Under the pieces are notes generated by a model, which did not search any database, was not told the DNA's origin, and saw nothing but the letters and a program-made list of their open reading frames with translations. Of a stretch of DNA of 64,000 bases, positions 13,376 through 24,792 are shown in pieces (the first letter of the stretch is position 1; every line of letters starts with the position of its first letter). The DNA comes from Maylandia zebra (Eukaryota > Chordata > Actinopteri > Cichliformes > Cichlidae). The stretch lies in assembly GCF_041146795.1 (NCBI RefSeq), contig NC_135169.1, positions 13,620,352 to 13,684,351 on the forward strand. Direction: 5' to 3'. Position numbers and translations under genes: made by a program.

Positions 13376-14060
13376 TAGGGCTGTGCGATATGACCAAAAT
13401 CTCATATCCCGATATAAAACATCTATCGTCCGATAACGATATAAATCACAAAAAATGTAATATTTTCTGTAAATTCTGTGAATCTCGGGTAGGTGAAGTG
13501 TTTCCAGCTGGGCATCTTGTACCTGGAGTTGAGTGTTTTAACCGATGCATGAAACTACACATTTTTAGACATAAGTTGTAAAGGCCGCCGTTTTCTTTGT
13601 ATTTATTACACGGCGTGCTGCGGGGAAAAGCCTGTTCTAACGTTTGAGTCTAAGGTTTATTTTTTAGCACCTGACGGCTCTTTTTTTGCTTCTCATCTGT
13701 CAATACTCTGCATCTTTCACGTGATTCCGTTTATTTTGAAAAGCCTCAATAGGATCTTGAGCTTTATTGTGAAAGGTTTATGTGGAAAATAAACAAGCGG
13801 ACATGCGATGGTTTTACCATCGTTGTTGCTAACGACAACCCATAAAAAGAGACGCTTGTCCGTCCGTAGTGTGGTTATATTAAATATAAGAGAAAGAGAA
13901 AACTTTAAGAAATTAATATAGCCACTACAGTGACCATCAAAACCATGAAAAAATATTGCCGTAAACAGTTTATTTTGCGACACCATGAAACAAACGATAG
14001 CGTAAAATGAAACGTTTTTATATCGTCATCCGATATATATCGTTATATCGAACAGCCCTA
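13376..14060. mobile_element. Non-autonomous hAT-type transposon (MITE)
   Basis: The element starts TAGGGCTG and ends CAGCCCTA, with further inverted similarity rich in ATATCG motifs just inside each end. It is flanked by a perfect 8-bp duplication, GCAATAAG, at 13368-13375 and 14061-14068. Eight-base duplications with this type of terminus are the hallmark of hAT elements. The 685-bp body has no transposase, so it must have been mobilised in trans. Confidence 0.88.
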
Positions 14061-14068
14061 GCAATAAG

Positions 14069-15465
14069 TATGGCCTTATGTTAAAAAATTATGTTTAAAT
14101 GGCATGATACGAAAGGGCCCTTCACAAGCGTCGATACATGAAGAACAAACACCAATTTTCATTTTATCTTTGAGATGCCACTGGCTAAGAAACATGGCAG
14201 TATTTGGAACTCTGAGAATGAGACTGGGCTAATCGAGGTCATCTTAAAGCTTTTAAAATCTATTAATAATACAAATAGGACAGACTAAGTGGCAATCAGG
14301 CTAAAGCAGGCTAACCCCTGCTCACTCCAAAAGACTAAAACTCAAAAAGTACATCTGAGGTTTCATATTTTCTTAAGCTTTAATTTTCCTGCAGGTCTTT
14401 TTTTTTTTATATTATGAACAGCTTCTAACATTAAAAATAAGACTTAAAATAATTGTATGAGTCACTCATTGAGTGAAATGGGAAGGCAAGACCTCAAACT
14501 AAAATCTTGATCCTTTAACTTTTACTTAAAAGTGTGAATAAGAACTTTTTCTACCATAGTGACCTCTTTTTTTAGCACTCTTTCTCCTCACGAATCTTAG
14601 AGCCCTTTAACTTTTATTCATCTCTATTTTTGCAATAACTCAGACCTCAACAAAGTTGAGGCACCTCTAATAAACCTTTATTTACCCTTATCAAACAGAA
14701 CATCGTTGTTCGGCAAATAAGAGCCATACTTGTTGTATTGAAGTAATCATAACCTTTAGTCTTACCTCAAGTTTTAACAGAACCCTTGTTCATTATTTTT
14801 ACCTTAAATATAAGCACAAGAACCCACATATGCACAAAGACTTTTTGCACAAGCAAGCAGGGCGCATTGAATTATGCACCAAAGACATCAGTCGAATCAA
14901 CCTGTCAGTGAGACCTGCAGATGTGTTGATAAAAAAATGTGTCTTTTAGCAACCCCTAGAAGCTGCAGATGCTACCTGTGTGGTTTCCCCATCAATAAAT
15001 CACTTCCTCATCAGGTTTGTGTCTCCTCTTGATTAATTATGTTGTAAAACAATCAAGATATGTTCGTCTTCTACAATCAAAGGTTTCTGTTTCTAATGTT
15101 GGACTGGAATCTGCTGTCCTTAATTGTGCCCTATGCAATGCTTTGTCACATGTGAAACACTTTGTATTTCCACTTAAAAATAAAAATGTTCCTTGAGTCT
15201 CTCAGTTACCTCAAACAGCCTTTGGACTCATTCCTGTCTGATGAACGTGAGATGGAAATCTAAAGGATCTAAGGATGTGACGTTTGAACACAAAAATAAA
15301 ACCTGATGTGGCTGCACACAGGATTTAGGTCCCAGTCGCACAGGCTTAAAGATCAGGGGTTGTGAGGGCAAATTGTTTGCAATCCACCCCTGAGAAGTCG
15401 TGGCTCAGTGTTTGTGGACTCAGTCATTTGGGGATTTTTGCTTAGAACCTAACCGATAATTGTTT
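14069..15465. other. Intergenic stretch, nothing firm recognised
   Basis: Between the hAT MITE and the pogo-like fragment. AT-rich, without exon-like open frames, tRNA or rRNA signatures, or recognisable transposon ends. Confidence 0.45.
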
Positions 15466-15469
15466 GCAG

Positions 15470-15626
15470 AACCCCCTGCCGAATCTTTAAACTGTTTAAA
15501 CTATAAAAAAAATAGGCATTTATTGACAACATTAGCATTTTTTTACCATATCCAAAATTCATGGTTTTCAACAATTCATGCGTGCTCTAGGAATGTAACC
15601 CTCGTGAATTCTGGGGGTCTACTGTA
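15470..15626 (+). repeat. pogo/Tigger-like transposon end fragment
   Basis: Contains CCAAAATTCATGGTTTTCAA and ends in TGAATTCTGGGGGTCTACTG. The complement of this end resembles pogo/Tigger termini (CAGTAG..CCC..AATTCACG). A second copy, opposite in orientation, is at 42066-42205. Confidence 0.5.
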
Positions 15627-15727
15627 TTTGCCAAGTGATTCCTGGAGGTTGAGACCTGTTACTAAAGTTACATTTGCTGAGGCTTACAGAATCACTTCCA
15701 AAATAGAGAAAAGTTTATATTTCCTGA

Positions 15728-16175
15728 CCTATTGGTGACTGGTTACCAGTAGTTACAAGGGGAGACTGGTTGCAAAGAGGTGTACAGTGCTGCACCAAAA
15801 CCCTCATTCTTGTTGGTTTGGTTGCCCAAACAAGTGTGTGGAAAATGCAAACTATGGGCAAGCAGCTGTTCTGTATTTTGAGCTCTAGTGAAGTTAGAAA
15901 AAGTGAAATGGAAATTGGAAATAGAGGACTCTAAAAGTAAAAGTTATGCCTCTGCATTGTCTCCGATTCTGGTTTGCAAGCTTCCTACAGCTCGGTGAGT
16001 TGTTAGCGAGTGTTTCGGAACAAGCTGGCATCTTCCATACAATATTCAGGTGACCATGGCAAACTGCTAGCAACCAAAGCAATCGCAAGATGGTTTTCGC
16101 CAGCCAGGAGGGGAATGCCCATCTTGGAAGGGGGTCACTAACTGGTTACTAGGCCTTTGTAACTGGCAGGTTTAA
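15728..16175. repeat. Dispersed repeat family Y, copy 2 (inverted halves)
   Basis: The left half carries TGCACCAAAACCCTC in the same sense as copy 4 near 51063. The right half carries the complement of the GATTGCTTTGGT...CTAGCAG block. The two halves thus face each other, with GTGACTGGTTACCAGTAG near the left end and GTCACTAACTGGTTACTAGG near the right. Confidence 0.5.
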
Positions 16176-16888
16176 GTCATGTAACAGCAAAACCTTAATA
16201 TGTGCTGCCTTTTCAGCTGCTGTACAACACTCATGACATACAGTATAGAGTAGTAATACGTTGTAAGTGGATGTTGTGGGTGATAGCAGCTCGCTGCCTG
16301 CAGTTCAATTAACAGCCACAGGGGTCATTCATAGTAACAGCTTTTTGAAGATTAAATGTGGGCCACATTATACCCACCACATTGATTGCTTTGGGCACGA
16401 GGAGTGGTGTCGTCACACAACCATATCCATTTGGAACTGCCATACAGCACTGTTGTACCAAGGGCAAGAACGGTGAGTATAATCGCCGTAAAAGACATTG
16501 AGAACCACCAGCTTCCTCTGCAGCTTCCGAGATACACAAATATCACCTGGTCAGCGTTGATGGTTTTTTTTTTTTTGTTGCAAAAAGATCCAATCAGTGT
16601 ATAAAAAAACTGTCTCTGTGAGGTCTGATCAGTGCAGGTTTCAGTCAGCAAAGCTCTGCGGATGACATGCGGTTAAGATAAAATGGGCTAAGATAAGCTG
16701 CTACACAAAGAAGGTCAGGAGCAAAGGTTGTCCCCGTGTGTTTACACCTGTGGGAGTGAGCGACCTTTGATCCCGAGAGAGTGACTAATAGTGAGAGCAT
16801 GGTATGAAGTAACGGTAGATGATGTGTGCGTGTTTTAATTTGTGTGAGAAAAAAGTGAGGATCCCAGGCAAATCTGTGTGGTTTGGCT

Positions 16889-16891
<3 letters not shown>

Positions 16892-16926
<35 letters not shown>

Positions 16927-16934
16927 ATGTGTGT
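16892..16934. repeat. (TG)n microsatellite just upstream of the gltpd2 start
   Basis: A run of TG units followed by a slightly degenerate GCGTGTATGTGTG ends about 10 bp before the predicted start codon at 16945. It therefore probably lies in the 5' untranslated region or core promoter. Confidence 0.9.
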
Positions 16935-16944
16935 TTTGGTCACC

Positions 16945-19900
16945 ATGGTTTTCCTCAGACGGACACCGCTGCTTCGTTACGTGCTGCTGTCGGCCATGTT
17001 GGCTCTGCTCCTCTTCATCAGCTCTTTCTGGCTGCGTGAGTTTCCTTCGTCACTGTTGGTTCCAACTCTCAGTTATTTTCTACCATAGACTGTAACAAAG
17101 TATATTTGCTCAAGTAGTGTTAAGACACTTAAAGATGATCTATTCTGCTTATTCTGTCATAAATAACTAGATACAGATATATGAAAGACCATACATTTTA
17201 TATGGTCAAAGTATCAAATATTGAGTTGAAAGTATATAAATTCAACCTCGGGAAGCAAAAATTCACTCCTAGACTCTGTTTAAGTTTACAAAGCACTGGG
17301 TGCTTCCCCTCAACAGGTTTCCAGAAGTTGGCCAATCAGGTGAAGGTGAGTTTTTAGGGAGGCTCGAGATAGTTTGTGTTTGGTTTTGTTGCTTTGTTTT
17401 TGTATCATTTGCATTAGCAAGCAAGCTAAGGTTAGTCAGTAAGTGCTTACCTGATATTATTGGTATCAAATAATATCAGGTAAGCTAATGTTTGCTGATA
17501 TCAGCCAGAATCACTGATCTGATAAACGCCTGCCTGGCTTACTTTTTATGGGGGGAAAAATAACCCTCAGTAAATAATCACGTTAGTAAGGCTTCATAAA
17601 GTAATTTTAGCATCAATGTTAGCAAGTGAGTTAAGGTACCCCCTAACCCTAGCAAGCTAACCTTAACTCACTTGTTTATGATAACATGTTCTACAGATAA
17701 GCTCATGTTAACTTACAATTTTATCCGGTAAAGCTGTCTTCCTAGCTTTTTATCAGCCTAAAATACCCTGCTACTTAGAAAAAGTGTGGACAGAGAGAAA
17801 ACTAGACTTCAGCGGACTTCAGCTGCCCCTCAGCAGGCTTCCAGAATTTGGCCAGTCAAAAGAAAGTGAGCTCATTGTGTAAGTCGGGCTGTATAAAAGC
17901 CCAGTATAAATAACAGAGCTACTCTACGAGTCCCAAAATAAATTTAAAAAAAAAGTAAGAATAACGCACATTAGATTTTTAGAGTTTGGAAGCACTGCAC
18001 TAGCTACTTTTATATTTTTATTTTACATTGATAAACATATGATGAACTCTAAAATCAAAACTACATTACCAGAAATCCTAAAGTTAATAATGTTAACTGA
18101 ACATTGCTTCTTTTTAACCAACTTTATTACCAAATGCAATCATTTAATATATTAACTCTGCAATTATTATGAGTCACAGCTGATGAGGTTTGCATCTTAT
18201 TTGTCTAACCAGAGTTTTGTTTGGTTGGTTTGTCATCTGTTTGTTTCAGCCCAGGGTGGAGTCCGGGACTGTGGCAGCCCCTGGCAGCCATGTTTGAGTT
18301 TTTACCACCAGAAGGTAAGATTAATTCCACTTATATACATGTAAGTTGCACAATAAATAAAAACCTGTAATGTTCACAAAAAATCTAAACCTTTAAAAAG
18401 CTCTTCTGAGTGATCCAATCAAATTTTTCTTAGAGGACTGTTGTTTTGTTTTTCCAGAACACCTGTATGAATACAAATGTCTGTTTTAAGACATACCTGG
18501 TGAAATAAAGCTAACAATGACTTGCTGCACCATCATGCAGTACAAACTGGTACTGCTGGAAAGTACAGCCTGCCATAGGAGAGTTTCGATTAATATCTCT
18601 TCAACAAAATGTTTGAACATAAAATTAGTCAATACTTCACCTAAAGTTAATAGTTTTAGTTAAACTAGAACGGTTTGAATGATATTTAATAATATATATA
18701 ATGCTATATTTTTAATTAAATTATTAAAACTGACTAAGGACATGTGAACGCAAATACAAAGTCTATCATGAAGAGACTAGAAATGAAGAAGAGAAACAAA
18801 GAGAAACTAACATGATCATGATAACAGTAACTATCTTGTTGTTTAGTAAAAAAAAAGTTTCTCTCTTTTAGCCGGAGCCTCCATGGGCCCCTGAGCAGTG
18901 GGCGGAGCCAGATGGAGCCCTGTCCCTCGTAAAGGAGTGCCCTGGCCAGTCATTTCAGGCTTCACATCTGCTGCTGTACCTGAAATCCAGCCTGGCAAAC
19001 AACGAAGATATCCTGCTGGAGCCATATCTGAAGAGCTGGGACCAGCTGCTGAAGTACACAAACAGCTCGACAGTATTATTACTCTTATTCTTTGACTTTG
19101 CATGATTCACAGTTGAAAAAAAGTGTCCTTTTTGTTTTACTTTAGGCCTTTTAGTACGGAAGCGTATTTTGCCACCCAGGCAAAATAAAAATAGAGCTAT
19201 ATCACAATATATAGGGAGTGCAGAATTATTAGGCAAGTTGTATTTTTGAGGAATAATTTTATTATTGAACAACAACCATGTTCTCAATGAACCCAAAAAA
19301 CTCATTAATATCAAAGCTGAATGTTTTTGGAAGTAATTTTTAGTTTTAGCTATTTTAGGGGGATATCTGTGTGTGCAGGTGACTATTACTGTGCATAATT
19401 ATTAGGCAACTTAACAAAAAACAAATATATACCCATTTCAATTATTTATTTTTACCAGTGAAACCAATATAACATCTCCACATTCACAAATATACATTTC
19501 TGACATTCAAAAACAAAACAAAAACAAATCAGCGACCAATATAGCCACCTTTCTTTGCAAGGACACTCAAAAGCCTGCCATCCATGGATTCTGTCAGTGT
19601 TTTGATCTGTTCACCATCAACATTGCGTGCAGCAGCAACCACAGCCTCCAAGACACTGTTCAGAGAGGTGTACTGTTTTCCCTCCTTGTAAATCTCACAT
19701 TTGATGATGGACCACAGGTTCTCAATGGGGTTCAGATCAGGTGAACAAGGTGGCCATGTCATTAGTTTTTCTTCTTTTATACCCTTTCTTGCCAGCCACG
19801 CTGTGGAGTACTTGGACGCGTGTGATGGAGCATTGTCCTGCATGGAAATCATGTTTTTCTTGAAGGATGCAGACTTCTTCCTGTACCACTGCTTGAAGAA

Positions 19901-22260
19901 GGTGTCTTCCAGAAACTGGCAGTAGGACTGGGAGTTGAGCTTGACTCCATCCTCAACCCGAAAAGGCCCCACAAGCTCATATTTGATGATACCAGCCCAA
20001 ACCAGTACTCCACCTCCACCTTGCTGGCGTCTGAGTCGGACTGGAGCTCTCTGCCCTTTCCCAATCCAGCCACGGGCCCATCCATCTAACCCATCAAGAC
20101 TCACTCTCATTTCATCAGTCCATAAAACCTTAGAAAAACCAGTCTTGAGATATTTCTTGGCCCAGTCTTGACGTTTCAGCTTGTGTGTCTTGTTCAGTGG
20201 TGGTCGTCTTTCAGCCTTTCTTACCTTGGCCATGTCTCTGAGTATTGCACACCTTGTGCTTTTGGGCACTCCAGTGATGTTGCAGCTCTGAAATATGGCC
20301 AAACTGGTGGCAAGTGGCATCTTGGCAGCTGCACGCTTGACTTTTCTCAGTTCATGGGCAGTTATTTTGCGCCTTGGTTTTTCCACACGCTTCTTGCGAC
20401 CCTGTTGACTATTTTGAATGAAACGCTTGATTGTTCGATGATCACGCTTCAGAAGCTTTGCAATTTTGAGACTGCTGCATCCCTCTGCAAGATATCTCAC
20501 TATTTTTGACTTTTCTGAGCCTGTCAAGTCCTTCGTTTGACCCATTTTGCCAAAGGAAAGGAAGTTGCCTAATAATTATGCACACCTGATATAGGGTGTT
20601 GATGTCATTAGACCACACCCCTTCTCATTACAGAGATGCACATCACCTAATATGCTTAATTGGTAGTAGGCTTTCGAGCCTATACAGCTTGGAGTAAGAC
20701 AACATGCATGAAGAGGATGATGTGGACAAAATACTCATTTGCCTAATAATTCTGCACTCCCTGTAATGTGAAAAGTTTATTGTGGGTGTGGCTTCAAGGC
20801 TCACAAGTGATCATTTAAGGAAATCCCACAGAAAACAAGTGTTTAGAGCAGTTTGAGATTTTGGCTTACGGCAGCTACTTGTGCTGATGTCATTGTTTAA
20901 AACTTTGGCCATGCTTCATGTGAGTATCCACCATTGGGGACAGTAGCTATCTATCTGTCCATCTATCTGATTTTATGCTAATAAATGTAACATTTCTGGG
21001 TTTAAAAATCAATCAGACAAAACATGTTAGCTTTAACTCACCACATGTTTCTATGGGCAAGCCCAGTGCGGGCACACTCATTGGGGGGTGCATTGGACAA
21101 GTGTTGGGTTGTCTTACCCACACATCCCCAGAGTTTACCCACAGCTACCCACTGTGGTCTCACAGGGGCATGTTTTCTAGGTATGTGCTCTTGATTGACT
21201 AATTTAACATAAAACCAAGGTCCAAAATTAAAAATGACGATGCAGGGAAAAACAAAAAGTTTTAAAAAATACTAAAATCTGTGAAAGCTGATTCTCACAG
21301 CACTCGTGTTATCTTCACAGAAGGGTCTCATCAATGTTTTTGCCCTCAGGTTCATGGAGTCGCTTGGGCCGATGGTCAGTTTCTTCTCTCAGAAGGTGCA
21401 AGAAAAGGTTGTGCTGATTCGAGAGCTGTCACTCAGACACAGTGCAGAGGCTAATGGGAAACCCGCTGGACTACAAACCCCAGAAGCATTTGGATTAAAA
21501 ACAGGGGTGAGTTTGAGGATTACTGTGTGAAATTTTCATCTAACACAAACCATGTTCTAGTATACCTGCCAAAAAAGAAATGTGAATTTTCTTGTTTTTT
21601 TTTTTTTAACATTTTGGTTTATTGTTGATGTTTTTAAATGGTAACAAAGACATTCCTGAAGAAATAGTGAGGTCAAAGTTCACAAAATCCTGGCATCACA
21701 CTGTGACACTGTCATTTTCGGTTTTATTTTTCTCTGGAGGCGTATCGTTCTGTTAGATCCATGATGGAGGCGGAGTTGAGAGCGGATATGGTAAACTTCT
21801 CGTACCGCACAGACTCAGGCTGCAGGACGCTGCTCCGGCTGCACCGTTCCCTCCTCTGGCTGAAGCTAATGTTGGAGGGTTTGGCTGAAGGACCGAATGA
21901 AAATGGACAATACAAAACGCCGGGGGAGCTGAGCAGGTAACCCCACCAGTCTGTTTTTAAGTACTCAGACAGACTCAAACTCTCATGTTTAGAGTAAAAA
22001 CTGACTAACATACATACTATTATCCGTTCAGGGATGCCTACAAGGTGGCGCTGGCCCCACACCACCCCTGGGTGCTCCGGCAGGCAGCAGAATTTGTCTT
22101 CCTCGCCCTTCCCAACAGACAGTACTTTCTGCAGCTGGTGTGTGTGCAGAACCAGCAGGAGGCTACGCCCATCCTGCGCATCATCATCGACGCCCTGATG
22201 CTGGTGCACACACGAACTCAGCAGCTTCTGGCCGAGCGAGGCATGCTGGATCTGCCCTGA
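16945..22260 (+). CDS. gltpd2: Glycolipid transfer protein domain-containing protein 2-like (6 exons, 306 aa)
   Basis: Exons: 16945-17035, 18251-18315, 18872-19053, 21350-21506, 21740-21936, 22032-22260. GT/AG borders and phases all agree, giving 306 codons, close to the family's usual length. A hydrophobic segment (about 12-30) after basic residues looks like a signal anchor. The GLTP fold follows from about 85: EPYLKSWDQLLKFMESLG across the exon 3/4 join, then GCRTLLRLHR with Arg194 and Arg198, APHHPW with His242, and a C-terminus ending LLAERGMLDLP. In the related ceramide-1-phosphate transfer protein CPTP, the equivalent arginines and histidine bind the lipid head group. Transfer of a phosphorylated sphingolipid is therefore likely (inference). 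The N-terminal membrane segment and C-terminus fit GLTPD2 rather than cytosolic CPTP. Intron 3 holds a full-length Tc1-like element. Confidence 0.9.
17445..17485. repeat. Perfect 17-bp inverted repeat with 7-nt loop
   Basis: The left arm is 17445-17461 and the right arm 17469-17485, perfectly complementary around GGTATCA. It lies in gltpd2 intron 1. A second imperfect inverted pair (AAGTGAGTTAAGGT with its complement near 17658-17671) follows shortly after. Confidence 0.9.
19212..20763 (-). mobile_element. Full-length Tc1-like DNA transposon (copy 1)
   Basis: The right end reads GCACTCCCTG and the left end TAGGGAGTGC, both continuing into a shared TTATTAGGCAA inverted repeat. TA dinucleotides flank it at 19210-19211 and 20764-20765. 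The 1552-bp length fits an autonomous Tc1-like element. The transposase frame inside is open. It lies antisense within gltpd2 intron 3. A rearranged relative is at 38081-39857. Confidence 0.92.
19529..20545 (-). CDS. Tc1-like transposase, intact (338 aa)
   Basis: A continuous 338-codon frame starts MGQTKDLTGSEKSKIVRYLA. The N-terminal half (about 1-110) is a paired helix-turn-helix DNA-binding region, with a basic GRKKRVEKPRRK linker at 49-60 resembling a GRPR/AT-hook-like or nuclear-localisation segment. The catalytic triad is Asp144 (LWTDEM), Asp237 (MQDNAP) and Glu275 (PIENLW). There are 37 residues between the last two, as in DD37E Tc1-related (TRT-type) elements. The frame has no stops or frameshifts, and the ends and TA duplications are intact, so recent activity is plausible. 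It is not a host gene: it lies antisense inside a gltpd2 intron. Confidence 0.92.
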   Translation of the reverse strand: MGQTKDLTGSEKSKIVRYLAEGCSSLKIAKLLKRDHRTIKRFIQNSQQGRKKRVEKPRRKITAHELRKVKRAAAKMPLATSLAIFQSCNITGVPKSTRCAILRDMAKVRKAERRPPLNKTHKLKRQDWAKKYLKTGFSKVLWTDEMRVSLDGLDGWARGWIGKGQRAPVRLRRQQGGGGVLVWAGIIKYELVGPFRVEDGVKLNSQSYCQFLEDTFFKQWYRKKSASFKKNMISMQDNAPSHASKYSTAWLARKGIKEEKLMTWPPCSPDLNPIENLWSIIKCEIYKEGKQYTSLNSVLEAVVAAARNVDGEQIKTLTESMDGRLLSVLAKKGGYIGR

Positions 22261-24160
22261 CCAGCCAACTCAGTCTCACGGCAGTTTGTGAGACAGTCAC
22301 AATATTTAATCTTAATCTTATTTAATCCTATTTTTTCATTACAAGAATTTTCTCATTTTTCTGAGAGAAGAATGTAAAGTGTGAAACTAACTTTGAGACT
22401 ACTACTACCACTACTATAAGGTTTAGCAATTGTAGATCTACTTGGTTAGGTTTGAGCATGATGGATTAGGTTTAAACGAAGATCATGGATTGGCTTAAAA
22501 CACAATGGACCCATGGATGTGAGCAGTCAAACTAAGAAAAAACTGGAAACATCAGGAACAAAACAAAACTTTCACCTCACAAATTCAGAGAGGATTCTAC
22601 AGACTATTCTGACTCTGGACATGTTTAGGATTTTTCAATCTTTGGTTTATTTGGAACATAAAATTCTGTCGATTTTTTTCCCTTTTTTCACACATGAGGA
22701 ACAGAGGTTTGTATGAACAAATGAAAAAAGGTTATTCGCTGAGGAGGAGCATGAAGATGGCAATAATTGTAAATGACCTCATTAATATTTTGTAAAGTGT
22801 TTTGTAAAGTTATGAGTGACTATTATATTGTTGGAGCGGGTGCTTTTATTTTGAAAGTCACAGAGCGACAAGGTGCCGTAAATTAAGTGGCGTAAACCAT
22901 ATAGCAGAAGCGCGAGTTTTAATGCACAGAGAGGTGGTGTGCTCTATGGTTAATGGACGGGAATGGGAAAAAGAACGGCTATTAAGGTGCAACACTGAGT
23001 CGAAAGCAGTTTCTTAGCACCTGGTTGATGAGGGAACAAGGTTTGTAACAAAGTTTGTCCTGTAGATATGTATTTGGTTGTTTTACGGAGCATATAGCTG
23101 CTGACCGCTACTAAGCATAAAGGCTAAGTTTTCACCCACTAGAGGGCGCTAACGTACCTCGTCATGTTTAGGCAGCGATGCAACGATTTCCCTGTTATAT
23201 GCAATAATTTACAAGTTTTAGTGTTATTTGTTATGTAAGGTAAGGAGAATTAATTTGTGATTAATGAATAAGTCAAAAGGTTAAAGGTAACACACTGTTT
23301 GATTTACTAATAGTCTTTTATTCTGTATGTTGTAGCTCTTACGGTGTGTTCACATACACGGCTGTTTAATAAAAGGATTGTGAACCATTTTCAACCGGGG
23401 ATGCTACAATAATATCAAAAGAAAGAACTCAGGATTTCAAAGTTTCATTAGAGTTATTGTTGACAATAATTTACACAAATGTAATAAAACTTTCCATGAC
23501 TGGTAAAAGGTTCGTGTTCCAGGGTCAAGGCTTTTTAACAGACTGAAGAAGCTGCAATGGTTTATGTTTAACATTCATTCAAAAGGTCACAAAAACTGCA
23601 GACAACTATGGGCCTGAAGTTTGTTTTGTTTGGAGAATTTTGTTAGTGCTCTAACTAAATACTTTTATTTATTACAAGCATTAACAGAAAGCTATTTGAA
23701 AGCCAGCGTTTTTCCCCTTGTTTGATTATCAATACTTAACTGCTTTTCATTGCTACCACTAAGATGATGGCAAGATGGCATTTCACTATAAAATATACAA
23801 GTTATACAGAAAATACAGACAAAATACAGAACACGATCCAGGTTTCACCTCAGTGAGCATGGACACTGGAGAGAGGACTGCCCCAACTGGGGCCAGAGCC
23901 AGGATGGACAGCACTGTGAGCAGCAGCAGCAATGGTCGCAAACAGCCTGAAAAGGAGGGCAGGACCCCAGGGCAGGCTTCAGGCCATGGTTTACCCAAGA
24001 CACCAGAACAGGAAAGTGTGTATTAGGTTTATTGGGGTTTCCTTATTCATACTTACAGCTATTTGGGTAATTTGTGGTCTATCCGAGGATTATTGGAAAA
24101 CAGGGCTATTGGGGATCGGACATGAGCAGACATGATGATGCTTGATGGCTTTTAATAGTG
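22261..24160. other. Downstream of gltpd2: 3' UTR and intergenic, nothing firm
   Basis: Presumably includes the gltpd2 3' untranslated region, but no convincing AATAAA lies in the first few hundred bases. An open stretch at 23775-24026 lacks family resemblance and splice support. No recognisable repeat ends were found. Confidence 0.4.
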
Positions 24161-24505
24161 TTGATCTGCCATGGGGCAGATCAAAGGAGGGACTGTTAGA
24201 ATTAAATAATTTGCAGTGCCTCAATAATGCTATGCTTTTTGTTAATAAAGTTATATAGTGTAGTATTGAGTGGACAGAGCCCTGAAAAATAAAGGCATTA
24301 GACCATGTGTCCTTGGGGAGTAGAAAGCTGCAGACTCTGGCTCACGCTTGCTTTGGAAAATGCAGATAAGTGGGGACCATCTCTAGTGGAAAGTTACTGA
24401 GACACTGTTGTTTAGACTAGAATGAGAGAGTAAAACAGAGAGTAATAGGCTCTGTTTTGTTGTGTTTTTTGCTCAAAAAAGAATTACTTCATATAGGGAA
24501 AAATG
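24160..24505 (+). repeat. Possible LTR-retroelement 3' edge (polypurine tract then LTR-like start)
   Basis: A purine run AAAGGAGGGA at about 24182-24191 is followed by CTGTTAGAATTAAAT, which resembles a polypurine tract followed by the TG start of a long terminal repeat. An AATAAA-type hexamer near 24289 would fit an LTR. No matching CA end or second LTR was found, and a Tc1 insertion interrupts just downstream, so this is tentative. Confidence 0.25.
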
Positions 24506-24792
24506 TATACAGTGGGGCAAAAAAGTATTTAGTCAGCCACTGATTGTGCAAGTTCCCCCACCTAAAATGATGACAGAGGTCAGTAATTTGCACCAGAGGT
24601 ACACTTCAACTGTGAGAGACAGAATGTGAAAAAAAAAATAAAAATCCATGAATCCACATGGTAGGATTTGTAAAGAATTTATTCGTAAATCAGGGCGGAA
24701 AATAAGTATTTGGTCAATAACAAAAATACAACTCAATACTTTGTAACATAACCTTTGTTGGCAATAACAGAGGTCAAACGTTTACTATAGGT

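Noticed and set aside
16267-16651. Several short frames on both strands upstream of gltpd2
   Set aside because: Mutually overlapping, no homology and no splice sites forming a gene.
21321-21349. Earlier acceptor for gltpd2 exon 4 (CTTCACAG at 21320)
   Set aside because: With the exon 3 donor at 19053 it shifts the frame. The acceptor at 21349 restores LLKFMESLG, which matches the GLTP family.
23775-24135. Two open frames of 83 and 67 codons downstream of gltpd2
   Set aside because: No domain, no splice support and no continuation. A short hydrophobic stretch alone is not enough to call a gene.
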